Shown: positions 1 to 8,386 of the stretch, piece after piece
Layout: each line of letters starts with the position of its first letter
How positions within the stretch are numbered: the first letter of the stretch is position 1
NCBI GenBank assembly: GCA_011523385.1
Contig: WTGX01000004.1
Coordinates: forward strand, 124,001-188,000
Direction of reading: 5' to 3'
Length of the DNA stretch: 64,000 nt
Origin: Nitrospira sp.
Lineage (GTDB): Bacteria > Nitrospirota > Nitrospiria > Nitrospirales > UBA8639
Position numbers and translations under genes: made by a program
The notes under the pieces: model-generated
Told to the model about the DNA's origin: nothing
The model's input: only the letters and a program-made list of their open reading frames with translations
Databases searched by the model: none

Positions 1-84
1 CGGATCAAAACGGCCGACGTGGTGACGGCCTTGAAACGTTCACCGCACGTTGTACACATTCAATCATTCAGGAGGAGTTCCTAA
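1..84 (+). CDS. Possible C-terminal fragment of an upstream gene (partial)
   Basis: Frame 1 is open from the window edge to a TAA at 82-84 and would encode about 27 residues ending in RRSS. Frame 3 is also open, so openness alone is weak support. No family can be recognised from so short a piece. The stop lies just before the P1 stem of the cobalamin riboswitch, as expected if an unrelated gene ends there. Confidence 0.25.
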   Translation, partial: RIKTADVVTALKRSPHVVHIQSFRRSS

Positions 85-93
85 GGACAACAC

Positions 94-242
94 AACGACA
101 GCGACGGGGAAGATGGTGCAAATCCATCACGGTGCCGCCACTGTAAGCGGGGAATGATCTGCAAGAGACCACTGTGAACGGAACGTTCATGGGAAGGCGC
201 AGGGTAGTGATGATCCGCGAGTCAGGAGACCCGACTGTCGTT
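94..242 (+). promoter_or_regulatory. Cobalamin (B12) riboswitch upstream of btuB
   Basis: The conserved B12 box core GCCACTG lies at 137-143, preceded by a GGTGCAAATCC-like segment and followed by the late conserved segment GTCAGGAGACCCG. The closing P1 helix can be read directly: AACGACAG at 94-101 is the exact reverse complement of CTGTCGTT at 235-242. The element ends 40 bases before the btuB start, so adenosylcobalamin binding would be expected to repress the receptor and perhaps the cob genes behind it. The expression platform, which probably masks the GGGAGG ribosome site at about 271-275, was not resolved. Confidence 0.93.
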
Positions 243-282
243 GACCTCTGGACCCACCCTTCGAGCCAAAGGGAGGTAACGC

Positions 283-2256
283 ATGTTTCAGCGATTCTTT
301 TTCATTTGTCTTTTTCTCCACGTGCTGTTTGTTCCCTCTTTCTCTTTCGGTGAATCAGATACGACTTCCTCGGATGTCCAGACCTTGGACCCCGTGGTCG
401 TGAGTGCCACGAAAACGCCGGTTCCCCTTCGGCAGGTAACGAGTGCGGTCGAAGTCTGGACCGAAGAAGACCTCCAGCAGCGGCAAATCAAGACGGTGGT
501 GGAAGCTCTTCGCCTGTCACAAGGTGCAGCCGTGTTTCAAAACGGTGGTCCGGGCGGCAGTACGGCTGTACGGATTCGAGGTGGGAGTTCCAGCCAAACC
601 CTGGTTCTCATCGACGGAGCGATCGTGAATAGCTCGACGTTGGGACAATTCAATTTCGCGCATTTGACCACAGATAATATTGAAACAATAGAAATCGTTC
701 GGGGTGCCCAGAGCACGCTTTGGGGAGCCGATGCCATGGGTGGAGTGATCAATATTACGACGAAACGGGGACAAGGGGTCCCGAAGGCCGGTGCGTTCTT
801 TGAATACGGATCGTTCAACACCTTGCGGGAAGGTGGACACGTGTCAGGAAGCAAGGGGCCGTTTGACTTTTCATTTGCGCTTTCCCGGTGGGACACGACC
901 GGCATATCGCAGATCAATCATCGAAGAGGAGCAACTGAACGCGACGCCTACCGGAATTGGCAGGCTTCTTCCCGAGTCGGGGTAGCCCTGCCTCGGGACG
1001 GCCGGCTCGATTTCAATTTTCGGTGGTGGGATGGTTCCTTGAATATCGATAGCAGTTTCGGCCCTTCTGACGTATTACATGCTAAAAGTGACAGCAGACG
1101 ATTCAACTTTGGCGGAACGTATCAACAACCCGTGACCGATTGGTGGAATCACGTGTTGACGCTGTCTCGCTCTCAAGAAGCAAGCCTGTTCGACCCGGGA
1201 ACGTTACAGCGTAATTTGACAACAGGAATGACACGCACACCCTTTGGTGATCCTAATGAAACGCACGTCGTGGCCAACCGAATCGAAAGTCAACACGACT
1301 TTCGCCTGAATCAATACGTGACGTTGACGGCAGGCTATCAATTTCGTGAGCAATTGGGAGAGAATGACGCAGGCATCTCGGAGAAGATCGTCTCTTCTCA
1401 TGCGGGGTTCGGTCAAATGCAACTCAATCTGTTTGATCGATTCTTTGCCACTGCCGGGGTGAGGCATGATGCGTATAACGTGTTTGGCGATGCCACGACC
1501 TATCGCGTCACCGGCGGATATCTGATCAAGGAAACGAATACGAAGATACGCGGCAGCTATGCCACGGGATTCCGGGCCCCTGCAATCAACGAATTGTACT
1601 GGCCGGGTTTTGGTAATCCCGCTTTGCAGCCTGAAGAAAACCAAAGTCTCGACGTAGGCGTCGATCAGACCTTTCTTGCCGGCAGAGTGACAATGAGTGG
1701 CGGCTATTTTTGGAATCGGTATCGTGATCTCATTCAGACGATTCAGAGTGAACCAATATGCGGGACAGGCTCTTTTGGAGTCAATTTTTGTCCCGTCAAC
1801 GTGGCTTCGGCAAGCACGCAAGGGTGGGAGGGCATGGTGAATATTGTCGTGGCCCAAGAACAACCCTGGATCAAGCGGTTGGAACTGAAAGGGCAATATA
1901 CCATGACCCTGACCCGTGACCTGATGTCCGGTGCCAGATTGCGTCGCTGGCCGGTCAATCAAGCCAGTCTGAGCCTGTTTTATCAACCAATGGATTCCGT
2001 CAACACGATCCTCGATTTTCGTTTTGTGGGAAAACAATATAATGGCGCCGGGAATACCCAGCCCGTCGGCTCGTTTGAAGTGGTCAATCTGGCGGTGAAC
2101 TATGATTGTTCCGATCAATTCCAAGCCTACATCCGTGTGGACAATCTCTTTGATGAAGAATATGAAGAAATTTTGTATTACGGCACACCGGGACGCTCCG
2201 TTTTCGGTGGAATCCGTGCGAATTTTGATCTGCCGTTTGGGGCTGGTATGAATTAG
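283..2256 (+). CDS. btuB: TonB-dependent vitamin B12 receptor, BtuB-like
   Basis: A 657-residue outer-membrane receptor that would import cobalamin or other corrinoids using TonB energy. A signal peptide (about residues 1-23) is followed by a TonB-box-like stretch LDPVVVSATKTP, a plug domain with GGVINITTKRG and the conserved VRIRGG segment, then a long 22-strand-type barrel ending in an aromatic-rich strand. The BtuB assignment rests on the cobalamin riboswitch directly upstream and the corrinoid salvage genes downstream; sequence alone would only say TonB-dependent receptor. The ATG at 283 follows AGGGAGGT at a normal distance. It is the first gene of the cob cluster, though a 240-base repeat-containing gap separates it from cobO. 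Confidence 0.88.
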   Translation: MFQRFFFICLFLHVLFVPSFSFGESDTTSSDVQTLDPVVVSATKTPVPLRQVTSAVEVWTEEDLQQRQIKTVVEALRLSQGAAVFQNGGPGGSTAVRIRGGSSSQTLVLIDGAIVNSSTLGQFNFAHLTTDNIETIEIVRGAQSTLWGADAMGGVINITTKRGQGVPKAGAFFEYGSFNTLREGGHVSGSKGPFDFSFALSRWDTTGISQINHRRGATERDAYRNWQASSRVGVALPRDGRLDFNFRWWDGSLNIDSSFGPSDVLHAKSDSRRFNFGGTYQQPVTDWWNHVLTLSRSQEASLFDPGTLQRNLTTGMTRTPFGDPNETHVVANRIESQHDFRLNQYVTLTAGYQFREQLGENDAGISEKIVSSHAGFGQMQLNLFDRFFATAGVRHDAYNVFGDATTYRVTGGYLIKETNTKIRGSYATGFRAPAINELYWPGFGNPALQPEENQSLDVGVDQTFLAGRVTMSGGYFWNRYRDLIQTIQSEPICGTGSFGVNFCPVNVASASTQGWEGMVNIVVAQEQPWIKRLELKGQYTMTLTRDLMSGARLRRWPVNQASLSLFYQPMDSVNTILDFRFVGKQYNGAGNTQPVGSFEVVNLAVNYDCSDQFQAYIRVDNLFDEEYEEILYYGTPGRSVFGGIRANFDLPFGAGMN

Positions 2257-2297
2257 TATGTTATTGATATGAAAATAGCCAAATCCACTCCAGATTT

Positions 2298-2389
2298 GTC
2301 ATTCCTGCGAAAGCAGGAATCCAGTGACTCTGTTTTTTCGGGCGAAGAATGAATAAAGACCCTGGATCCCCGATCAAGTCGGGAATGAC
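2298..2389. repeat. Dispersed palindromic repeat, family A, copy 1
   Basis: The sequence opens with GTCATTCCTGCGAAAGCAGG and closes with CCCCGATCAAGTCGGGAATGAC. Both ends are internally palindromic and the termini are inverted GTCATTCC/GGAATGAC. Related copies occur near 27699, 33666 and 56244, always intergenic. It fills most of the gap between btuB and cobO. Confidence 0.75.
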
Positions 2390-2496
2390 TGAACACATAC
2401 AAGGATGACAGGAGGTGGTGGTGAGAAATTGTCAGCGAATGAGTGCCCATTTACAATTCTCATCAGCAGGCTGTAGCGGGGATACAGGAAACCATC

Positions 2497-3096
2497 ATGA
2501 GTGCATCGACTGACCATAAAGCCAGAATGCAGCGGGTGAAAGCGTCGGTCGATCGCCGCATCGAGGCCGCGAAGGAAGAGCGCGGTATTCTGATCGTGTT
2601 CACCGGCGCAGGGAAGGGGAAAACCACCGCGGCTCTGGGCATGGTCATGCGTTGTATCGGACATGGCATGAAGGTAGCCATTGTGCAGTTCATCAAGGGG
2701 GCGATTGATACGGCCGAACAACGGGCTTTACGCGACTTTGGAGATCTGGTGACGTTTTTGCGTCTGGGGGAAGGATACACGTGGGAGACCCAGGATCGTG
2801 AACGTGATACGAAAGTGGCCCAGGAAGCCTGGGGAAAGGCCGCAGAGTTTCTGCGAAACCCCGATTATGCCATGGTTGTTCTCGATGAATTGAACATTGC
2901 CATGAAATATGAATACGTTGACGTGGCGGAGGTCTTGGCCGTCATTCGAAACAGGCCGGTGATGCAACACGTGGTGATCACCGGTCGGGGAGCGAAGCCG
3001 GAATTGCTGGAGGCCGCTGATCTCGTCTCTGAAATGAAAATGCTAAAACATCCCTTTCGAAAGGGAATCAAAGCCCAAAAAGGAATCGAATTTTAA
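2497..3096 (+). CDS. cobO: Corrinoid adenosyltransferase, CobO/BtuR family
   Basis: A 199-residue enzyme transferring the adenosyl group of ATP to cob(I)yrinic acid diamide or cob(I)inamide. The P-loop GAGKGKTTAA near residue 35 and the downstream VVLDELNIAM segment are hallmarks of the CobO/BtuR fold. The ATG at 2497 was preferred to the 18-residue upstream extension in the ORF track because AGGA lies seven bases before it and the family starts a short distance ahead of the P-loop. The next gene encodes an unrelated PduO-type adenosyltransferase, so the operon carries two independent solutions to the same step. Confidence 0.92.
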   Translation: MSASTDHKARMQRVKASVDRRIEAAKEERGILIVFTGAGKGKTTAALGMVMRCIGHGMKVAIVQFIKGAIDTAEQRALRDFGDLVTFLRLGEGYTWETQDRERDTKVAQEAWGKAAEFLRNPDYAMVVLDELNIAMKYEYVDVAEVLAVIRNRPVMQHVVITGRGAKPELLEAADLVSEMKMLKHPFRKGIKAQKGIEF

Positions 3097-3141
3097 CTTT
3101 TGCCGGCCGAGCGAACGCTCAGAACCAAAAAACAGTGTTCT

Positions 3142-3726
3142 ATGCGGATTAGTAAAGTCTATACCAGGTCAGGCGATGCCGGAAAAACCCGTTTGGCCGG
3201 CGGGCAGGAAGTGTGGAAGGACTCCTTGCGCGTGGAAGCCTATGGCACGGTCGATGAACTGAATTCCGTGATCGGCCTTGCCAGGGCGTTGAACGCCGAG
3301 CATTCCAAAGCGGTGGCAACCGGGGAGAAACTCGATGAGCCCTTGCGGTGGATTCAAAACAAATTGTTCGACGTCGGGGGGATCCTGGCTACGGCGCCGG
3401 GCGAGACCTTCAAGAATATGCCGGTGGTGACGGCCGACCACGTGGTCAGGCTGGAACGTCTGATTGACGCCTGCCAGGAAGATCTGGAGCCGTTGAAGGA
3501 GTTCATCCTGCCGGGAGGGGGAAAGGTGTCCGGGTTTTTGCATCAGGCCAGAACCATCTGCAGGCGCGCCGAACGTCTCTGTGTGAGCTTGTCTCGTGAG
3601 GAGGAGGTTCCCCCTGAACTCGTGCGGTTCTTGAATCGTTTGAGTGACGCCCTGTTCGTGTTGGCGCGCTGGACCGCGAAAACGCAGGGGGAAAACGAAT
3701 ACTTGTGGGAACGGGAAGGGAGTTGA
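3142..3726 (+). CDS. pduO: Cob(I)alamin adenosyltransferase, PduO type
   Basis: A 194-residue all-helical adenosyltransferase (MMAB/PduO family) making adenosylcobalamin from cob(I)alamin and ATP. Recognisable are the N-terminal TRSGDAGKTRL ATP-binding motif, YGTVDELNSVIG, and the C-terminal ARTICRRAERL helix with its conserved arginines. The ATG at 3142 starts MRISKVYTRSGD, the usual family N-terminus; the TTG start in the ORF track adds an unconserved leader. No clear Shine-Dalgarno sequence precedes it. The stop at 3726 lies one base before the cobU start, so translation is probably coupled. Confidence 0.92.
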   Translation: MRISKVYTRSGDAGKTRLAGGQEVWKDSLRVEAYGTVDELNSVIGLARALNAEHSKAVATGEKLDEPLRWIQNKLFDVGGILATAPGETFKNMPVVTADHVVRLERLIDACQEDLEPLKEFILPGGGKVSGFLHQARTICRRAERLCVSLSREEEVPPELVRFLNRLSDALFVLARWTAKTQGENEYLWEREGS

Positions 3727-3727
3727 G

Positions 3728-4237
3728 ATGCTGTGTCTTATCCTCGGAGGGGCGCGTTCAGGAAAGAGCCGGTTGGCATTGAACCTGGCGGGACAAGACT
3801 TGCCAAAGGCGTTTGTCGCGACCGGAGAGTCGGGTGACGAGGAGATGGCCGCGCGCATTCGAAAACATCGACAGGACCGCGACCCATCCTGGGAAACCCA
3901 CGAAATTCCCGTTGACGTGAGCGATTGGCTCAAAAGCAAGGGGGTCCTGTACAAGGCGGTGGTGATCGATTGCCTGACCTTGTGGTTGTCGAATCTGCTC
4001 CACAGTGGGCTTCAGGAATCCCAGGTTCTCTCCTCCATTGATGAACTGATGCGATCGTCTCGAATGGTTCCCGGTACGGTGGTGTTGGTGAGTAATGAAG
4101 TGGGCCTGGGAATCGTTCCGGGCGACGCCGTGACACGGCAATTTCGAGACCTCGCGGGAGTCATGAATCAACGCGCTGCCGCGGCAGCCGATGCCGTGTA
4201 TTTGTCCGTGAGCGGTCTCCCCATGAAATTAAAGTAA
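3728..4237 (+). CDS. cobU: Adenosylcobinamide kinase / guanylyltransferase
   Basis: A 169-residue bifunctional enzyme that phosphorylates adenosylcobinamide and then transfers GMP to give adenosylcobinamide-GDP. The P-loop GGARSGKS starts at about residue 7 and the conserved histidine region RIRKHRQDR, which carries the guanylylated histidine in known CobU, is present; SNEVGLGIVP is another family motif. The ATG at 3728 follows the pduO stop by one base. The longer upstream start in the ORF track would read through the end of pduO in another frame and is not credible. The product feeds CobS, encoded two genes downstream. Confidence 0.94.
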   Translation: MLCLILGGARSGKSRLALNLAGQDLPKAFVATGESGDEEMAARIRKHRQDRDPSWETHEIPVDVSDWLKSKGVLYKAVVIDCLTLWLSNLLHSGLQESQVLSSIDELMRSSRMVPGTVVLVSNEVGLGIVPGDAVTRQFRDLAGVMNQRAAAAADAVYLSVSGLPMKLK

Positions 4238-4263
4238 AGGAACCTCCGCATGTCGGGTGCAAC

Positions 4264-5334
4264 ATGAACGAAGAAGGAATGGATCTGGCCCTTCCGGCCT
4301 TGAGGCCTCCCGACGAAGACGTTCGGTTTCAGACGCAGGCCCGGCTCGATTCGCTCACCAAGCCCGTGGGAAGCCTGGGACGACTTGAGGAAGTTGCCGC
4401 GAACTACCTTGCGATCACCGGTAGCGTCTCCGCTCCGCGTCTCGATTCCGTTGTGTGTACGCTGGCGGCCGACCACGGCGTGACGTCTGAAGGTGTGAGC
4501 GCGTACCCGCAATCCGTGACTGCGCAAATGGTGAAGAATTTTGTCCATGGCGGTGCCGCAGTGAATGTCCTGGCTCGCCATGCTGAAGCATCCCTGCGTT
4601 TGGTGGATATGGGAGTGGCCGAGGATCTTCGCGCATGTGCCGGTCTCCTGGATCATAAGATTGCTTATGGAACAAAGAATTTTCTCTGCGAACCCGCAAT
4701 GTCCCGTGAACAGGCGTTGCAGTCGATTCAGGTTGGGATGGATTTGGCGAAGGCCGCTTGGGCGGACGGGAAAAATCTTATTGCCGTCGGGGAAATGGGA
4801 ATCGGTAATACGACGTCGAGCGCGGCCATCGTGTCGGTGCTGACCGGGCAAAGCGTGGAAAAGGTCACGGGCCGGGGAACCGGTGTCGACGATCGAACCC
4901 TGAAACGGAAAATCTCCGTTATTGAGCAGGCGCTTGAGTTGCATCATCCATCTTCCTCCGACGCCCTTGAGGTCTTGACGAAAGTCGGAGGATTTGAAAT
5001 TGGCGGGATGGCCGGCCTGATGCTCGGGGCTGCGGCCTGTCGGGTACCGGTGGTGCTGGACGGCTTTATCACCGGAGCGAGCGCCTTGCTCGCCGTGGCG
5101 CTGGAGCCCCGGTGCCGGGAGTATCTCATCGCGTCGCATCTCTCACGGGAACCCGGTCACCGGATCGTGCTCGATCATCTGCGACTTGACCCGTTGTTGG
5201 ATTTGCGGATGCGGCTTGGGGAGGGAACCGGCGCCTGTTTGGCCGTGACGCTCATTCACGCTGCCTTGAAAATCTATAGGGAAATGGCCACGTTTGACGA
5301 AGCAAGGGTTTCTGGTGCGCTGCCGCAATCATAA
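4264..5334 (+). CDS. cobT: Nicotinate-nucleotide--dimethylbenzimidazole phosphoribosyltransferase
   Basis: A 356-residue enzyme that activates the lower-ligand base as its alpha-ribotide phosphate for nucleotide-loop assembly. Length matches the family. KPVGSLGRLE near the N-terminus, ADHGV, the glycine-rich GIGNTTSSAA and the C-terminal RLGEGTGA with the conserved catalytic glutamate are all visible. A short out-of-frame ATG (MSGAT then stop) overlaps just upstream; the ATG at 4264 is the one giving the conserved N-terminus. The gene sits between cobU and cobS, as expected for nucleotide-loop assembly. Confidence 0.95.
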   Translation: MNEEGMDLALPALRPPDEDVRFQTQARLDSLTKPVGSLGRLEEVAANYLAITGSVSAPRLDSVVCTLAADHGVTSEGVSAYPQSVTAQMVKNFVHGGAAVNVLARHAEASLRLVDMGVAEDLRACAGLLDHKIAYGTKNFLCEPAMSREQALQSIQVGMDLAKAAWADGKNLIAVGEMGIGNTTSSAAIVSVLTGQSVEKVTGRGTGVDDRTLKRKISVIEQALELHHPSSSDALEVLTKVGGFEIGGMAGLMLGAAACRVPVVLDGFITGASALLAVALEPRCREYLIASHLSREPGHRIVLDHLRLDPLLDLRMRLGEGTGACLAVTLIHAALKIYREMATFDEARVSGALPQS

Positions 5335-5352
5335 CCCGGAGACTGGACGTTC

Positions 5353-6117
5353 ATGATCAGGTCCTGTCTGTTGGCGTGGCATTTTCTGACGATTATTCCG
5401 CTTTTCAAGTCGTCGCGTGTTCAACTTGCTCCGCGGGAACTGGCATCCTCCATGCAATGGTACCCTGCGGTCGGTCTGGCGATCGGAGGAATACTTGTGG
5501 CTGGCGATACCGTGTTCGGCATGGTTCTGACGCCGGACATGACGGCGCTGCTGATCCTGTGCGTCCTGGTCGTTCTGACCGGAGGTTTACATCAGGACGG
5601 ATTGGCCGATACCATTGATGGATTGGGCAAGAGGGGCAGTCCGGCGGAGCGGCTGGCGGTAATGAAGGACGGGAGTATCGGCGCATTGGGTGCGACCGGC
5701 TTGGTCCTGGTACTGGGGTTGCGTTTCGCGGGCATCCTGCATCTGCCTTCACCTGAGCGAACGGGTCTGTTGTTGTGCATGCCGGTGATCGGAAAATGGG
5801 CCATGGTGGTCAGTACGTTCGGCAGTTCGCATGCCCGGGTTGGCGGTGGCCTCGCGTCCGGCTTTTTGAATGAAATCCGGTTGAAGGACGTGCTGTGGGC
5901 CACCCTCTGGGCCGGAGTTGCTCTCTGTGCCATTCTTGGGTGGCAAGCGGGCGGGCTGTTTCTGGGGCTCGGCGTCGCTGTGGCGCGCGGTATGGTTTTT
6001 CTGTGCTCCCGTGTTTTTGGCGGGATCACGGGAGACGTGCTGGGCGCGATCAATGAAGTCACGGAAATCCTGTTCCTGTTGGCCGTCCCGCCGATTCTGC
6101 TGCTGGTGGTTTCCTGA
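5353..6117 (+). CDS. cobS: Adenosylcobinamide-GDP ribazoletransferase (cobalamin synthase)
   Basis: A 254-residue polytopic inner-membrane enzyme joining adenosylcobinamide-GDP with alpha-ribazole (phosphate) to finish the cobalamin nucleotide loop. The metal-binding motif GGLHQDGLADTIDGLGKRG is intact, and several hydrophobic helices follow it. The start at ATG 5353 lies 18 bases after cobT. The stop is three bases before the CWC gene, indicating one transcript. Confidence 0.94.
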   Translation: MIRSCLLAWHFLTIIPLFKSSRVQLAPRELASSMQWYPAVGLAIGGILVAGDTVFGMVLTPDMTALLILCVLVVLTGGLHQDGLADTIDGLGKRGSPAERLAVMKDGSIGALGATGLVLVLGLRFAGILHLPSPERTGLLLCMPVIGKWAMVVSTFGSSHARVGGGLASGFLNEIRLKDVLWATLWAGVALCAILGWQAGGLFLGLGVAVARGMVFLCSRVFGGITGDVLGAINEVTEILFLLAVPPILLLVVS

Positions 6118-6120
6118 TTC

Positions 6121-6315
6121 GTGAAGCGCCACCTCAAGAAAACGTGTGGGCGATGCGGCTGTGCGTTCACGTGTGGACTGTATGGGTGCTGGTGCGGCGA
6201 CGTGCCGGTTTCTGACGCCCTCTACGCGGCCATTGCCGAACGGTTCGCGGATTGCCTGTGCCCGTCATGCTTGAAGGCCCTGTGCGCGGGGGACCTGGAC
6301 GTCAACGCAGGCTGA
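6121..6315 (+). CDS. Small cysteine-rich CWC-family protein
   Basis: A 64-residue protein from a GTG start three bases after cobS, ending in a TGATG overlap with cbiB. It contains nine cysteines, with CGRCGCAF, CWCGDVPV and a CLCPSCL motif near the C-terminus, matching the pattern I know as the cysteine-rich CWC family (unknown function, probable metal or zinc binding). Tight spacing on both sides and the ribosome-coupling overlap argue that it is a real gene of the cobalamin operon. A cobalt-handling or corrinoid role is only inferred from context. Confidence 0.8.
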   Translation: MKRHLKKTCGRCGCAFTCGLYGCWCGDVPVSDALYAAIAERFADCLCPSCLKALCAGDLDVNAG

Positions 6316-7283
6316 TGGTGGACTGCATGATCGCCCTCAATCTTTTGGCTGCTTGTGCCCTTGACGGTTTGCTGGGAGATCCCCGGTGGATGCCGCATCC
6401 GGTCAGGTGGATGGGGGCGTGCATCAACCTGTGCGAGCCGGTGCTCAGAAGCCGGTTCACTTCCGGTTGGATTCGGCGTATCGCAGGCATCCTCCTTGCC
6501 TTGTTGATCCCGGGGCTGAGCTTTATGGCGGCATGGGGCGCGCTGAAATTGGCCTTTCTTGTGCATTCATGGTTTGGCAATTTTCTGTGGATTGTGCTGG
6601 GCTACACGACGTTGGCGGCGAGGGATTTGGCGAATCACGCGTGGGAGGTCTATCACCGTCTTTGCACCGGCTCATTGCGGGAGGCCCGTCAAGCCGTGTC
6701 GTTGATGGTTGGACGGGATGCCGAACGGTTGACGGAAACCGACATCTCCAGGGCGACTATTGAGAGCGTGGCTGAAAATACGTCTGATGGCGTGGTCGCG
6801 CCGTTGTTCTATCTGGTCATTGGCGGGCCGCCGTTGGCGTTAGCCTATAAAGCCGTCAATACCTTGGATTCAATGATCGGGCATCGGGACGCATCGTATC
6901 GTGACGTTGGATGGGCATCGGCCAAGTTCGATGATCTCGCCAATCTCATTCCATCGAGGGTGAGCGCGGGGTTGCTCGTGGCGTCGGCGTACTTTCGCCA
7001 TGCCGCCGTGGCGAATGCGTGGAGGATTTATCGACGGGATTGCTCCAAGCATGCCAGTCCCAACAGCGGCCATCCCGAGGCGGCGATGGCCGGTGCATTG
7101 GGGATCCTGTTGGGCGGGCCGACCGTCTACAAGGGCGTGCAAGTCAATCGCCCCCAAATAGGTGATCCTGCGAACGTGCCTCAACCCCGTCACGTTCCCC
7201 TGGCGATAGAATTGATGTGGATTTCATCCGGGCTGGCCATCACGCTGGCCGTGGTCTTTGCGACATTGTGGAACAGCCTGTAA
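6315..7283 (+). CDS. cbiB: Adenosylcobinamide-phosphate synthase
   Basis: A 322-residue inner-membrane protein that attaches (R)-1-amino-2-propanol O-phosphate to adenosylcobyric acid. Motifs include DGLLGDPRWMPHPVRWMG at the N-terminus and the signature DSMIGHRDASYRDVGWASAK followed by FDDLANLIPSR. Hydrophobic helices occur throughout. ATG 6315 overlaps the preceding stop by one base (TGATG) and places the family N-terminus correctly; the longer TTG start in the track lacks support. The 3' end overlaps the start of the cobD gene, which makes its aminopropanol phosphate substrate. Confidence 0.94.
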   Translation: MVDCMIALNLLAACALDGLLGDPRWMPHPVRWMGACINLCEPVLRSRFTSGWIRRIAGILLALLIPGLSFMAAWGALKLAFLVHSWFGNFLWIVLGYTTLAARDLANHAWEVYHRLCTGSLREARQAVSLMVGRDAERLTETDISRATIESVAENTSDGVVAPLFYLVIGGPPLALAYKAVNTLDSMIGHRDASYRDVGWASAKFDDLANLIPSRVSAGLLVASAYFRHAAVANAWRIYRRDCSKHASPNSGHPEAAMAGALGILLGGPTVYKGVQVNRPQIGDPANVPQPRHVPLAIELMWISSGLAITLAVVFATLWNSL

Positions 7284-8386
7284 TCCACGGCGGGAACGTG
7301 TACCGCGCCGCCAGGCTCTTGTCCCGGGATCCATCGGATTTATGCGATTTCAGCGCCAGCATCAATCCCTTGGGCGTTCCCCTTGCCGCCCGACGCGTCC
7401 TGCAAACCGCCATCAACAAAGTTCAACATTATCCGGACCCCGAGGGCATGGTCTTGGTCCAAGCCATTGCCGCACGGCACGGCATTGCACCTGATAACGT
7501 GTTGCTGGGGAATGGAACGATGGAACTGATATATGCTTTTCCTGCCGCCTTGAACGTCGGACACGGGTTGATCCTTGGTCCGACCTTTTCCGAATATGAA
7601 CGGGTGTTGACGTTGGCACACGCTCGCGTGACGCGCATCGTGGCACGCTCGGAAAACGATTTTCGTCCGCCCGTTCACGAAGTACTGGAACAACTGGAAC
7701 AACCGCCTTCCTTTGGTTCCGGCAAGCGCCGTCTGCCGATTGATGCCGTATTTCTGTGTAATCCGAACAGCCCGACCGGGCATGGCGTCTCGCGAAACAG
7801 CGTCTATCGTCTTTTGGAAGCCGTCAAGCGACAACGTGGATGCCTGATCGTGGATGAGACGTTCGTGGAGTTCTGTGAGGAGAAGTCCGCGATCCAAAGG
7901 GCCGTTCGCGATGATTCGCTGCTGGTACTGAGAAGTTTTACCAAGTTCTACGGGATTCCCGGTCTTCGGATCGGGTATGTCGTGGGCACGGCAAAGAGTC
8001 TGCGGGGGATCAGGGACCGGCTTCCCCCCTGGTCCGTGAATGCGCTGGCCCAGGAAGCGGCCTTGGCCTGTTTGCAGGATCACCGTTACAGAAAGCGGAC
8101 GTTGTTGTTTATCCAAAAGGAACGTCCTGTCTTCAGGCTGGCGCTTGAGCGGATTCCCGGGGTTCGCGTCTATCCTTCGTCTGCGAATTTTTTTCTGGTA
8201 GAGTTACCCGGACCGCTGACGAGTCATCAGGTACGGGTCACGTTGATGGAACGCGGCTACCTTGTCAGGGACTGCTCAAATTATCCGGGGTTGCATGAAC
8301 GAATGCTTCGGTTTGCCGTAAGAACGTCTCGCGAAAATGCCCGATTGGTGAAACACTTGCAGCACGTGGTGCAGGCGCAACCATGA
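7268..8386 (+). CDS. cobD: Threonine-phosphate decarboxylase (PLP aminotransferase fold)
   Basis: A 372-residue class I/II PLP enzyme expected to decarboxylate L-threonine-O-3-phosphate to the aminopropanol phosphate used by CbiB. The N-terminus HGGNVYRAAR and DFSASINPLG is typical of CobD rather than histidinol-phosphate aminotransferase; CNPNSPTG, the PLP-lysine segment RSFTKFYGIPGLRIGY and a C-terminal arginine (RFAVRT) are present. The GTG at 7268 overlaps the end of cbiB by 16 bases and sits right before the conserved HGGN; a longer in-frame start at 7217 is less likely. The stop overlaps the next gene by four bases. Confidence 0.92.
   Translation: MEQPVIHGGNVYRAARLLSRDPSDLCDFSASINPLGVPLAARRVLQTAINKVQHYPDPEGMVLVQAIAARHGIAPDNVLLGNGTMELIYAFPAALNVGHGLILGPTFSEYERVLTLAHARVTRIVARSENDFRPPVHEVLEQLEQPPSFGSGKRRLPIDAVFLCNPNSPTGHGVSRNSVYRLLEAVKRQRGCLIVDETFVEFCEEKSAIQRAVRDDSLLVLRSFTKFYGIPGLRIGYVVGTAKSLRGIRDRLPPWSVNALAQEAALACLQDHRYRKRTLLFIQKERPVFRLALERIPGVRVYPSSANFFLVELPGPLTSHQVRVTLMERGYLVRDCSNYPGLHERMLRFAVRTSRENARLVKHLQHVVQAQP

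Noticed and set aside
1204-2124. 306-residue antisense ORF inside btuB
   Set aside because: Shadow of a clear TonB-receptor gene; no start signal and no recognisable family.
4235-4262. Third copy of the MITE-like end after cobU (AAAGGAACCTCCG)
   Set aside because: Only about 11 bases match, with no inverted partner nearby; probably chance.
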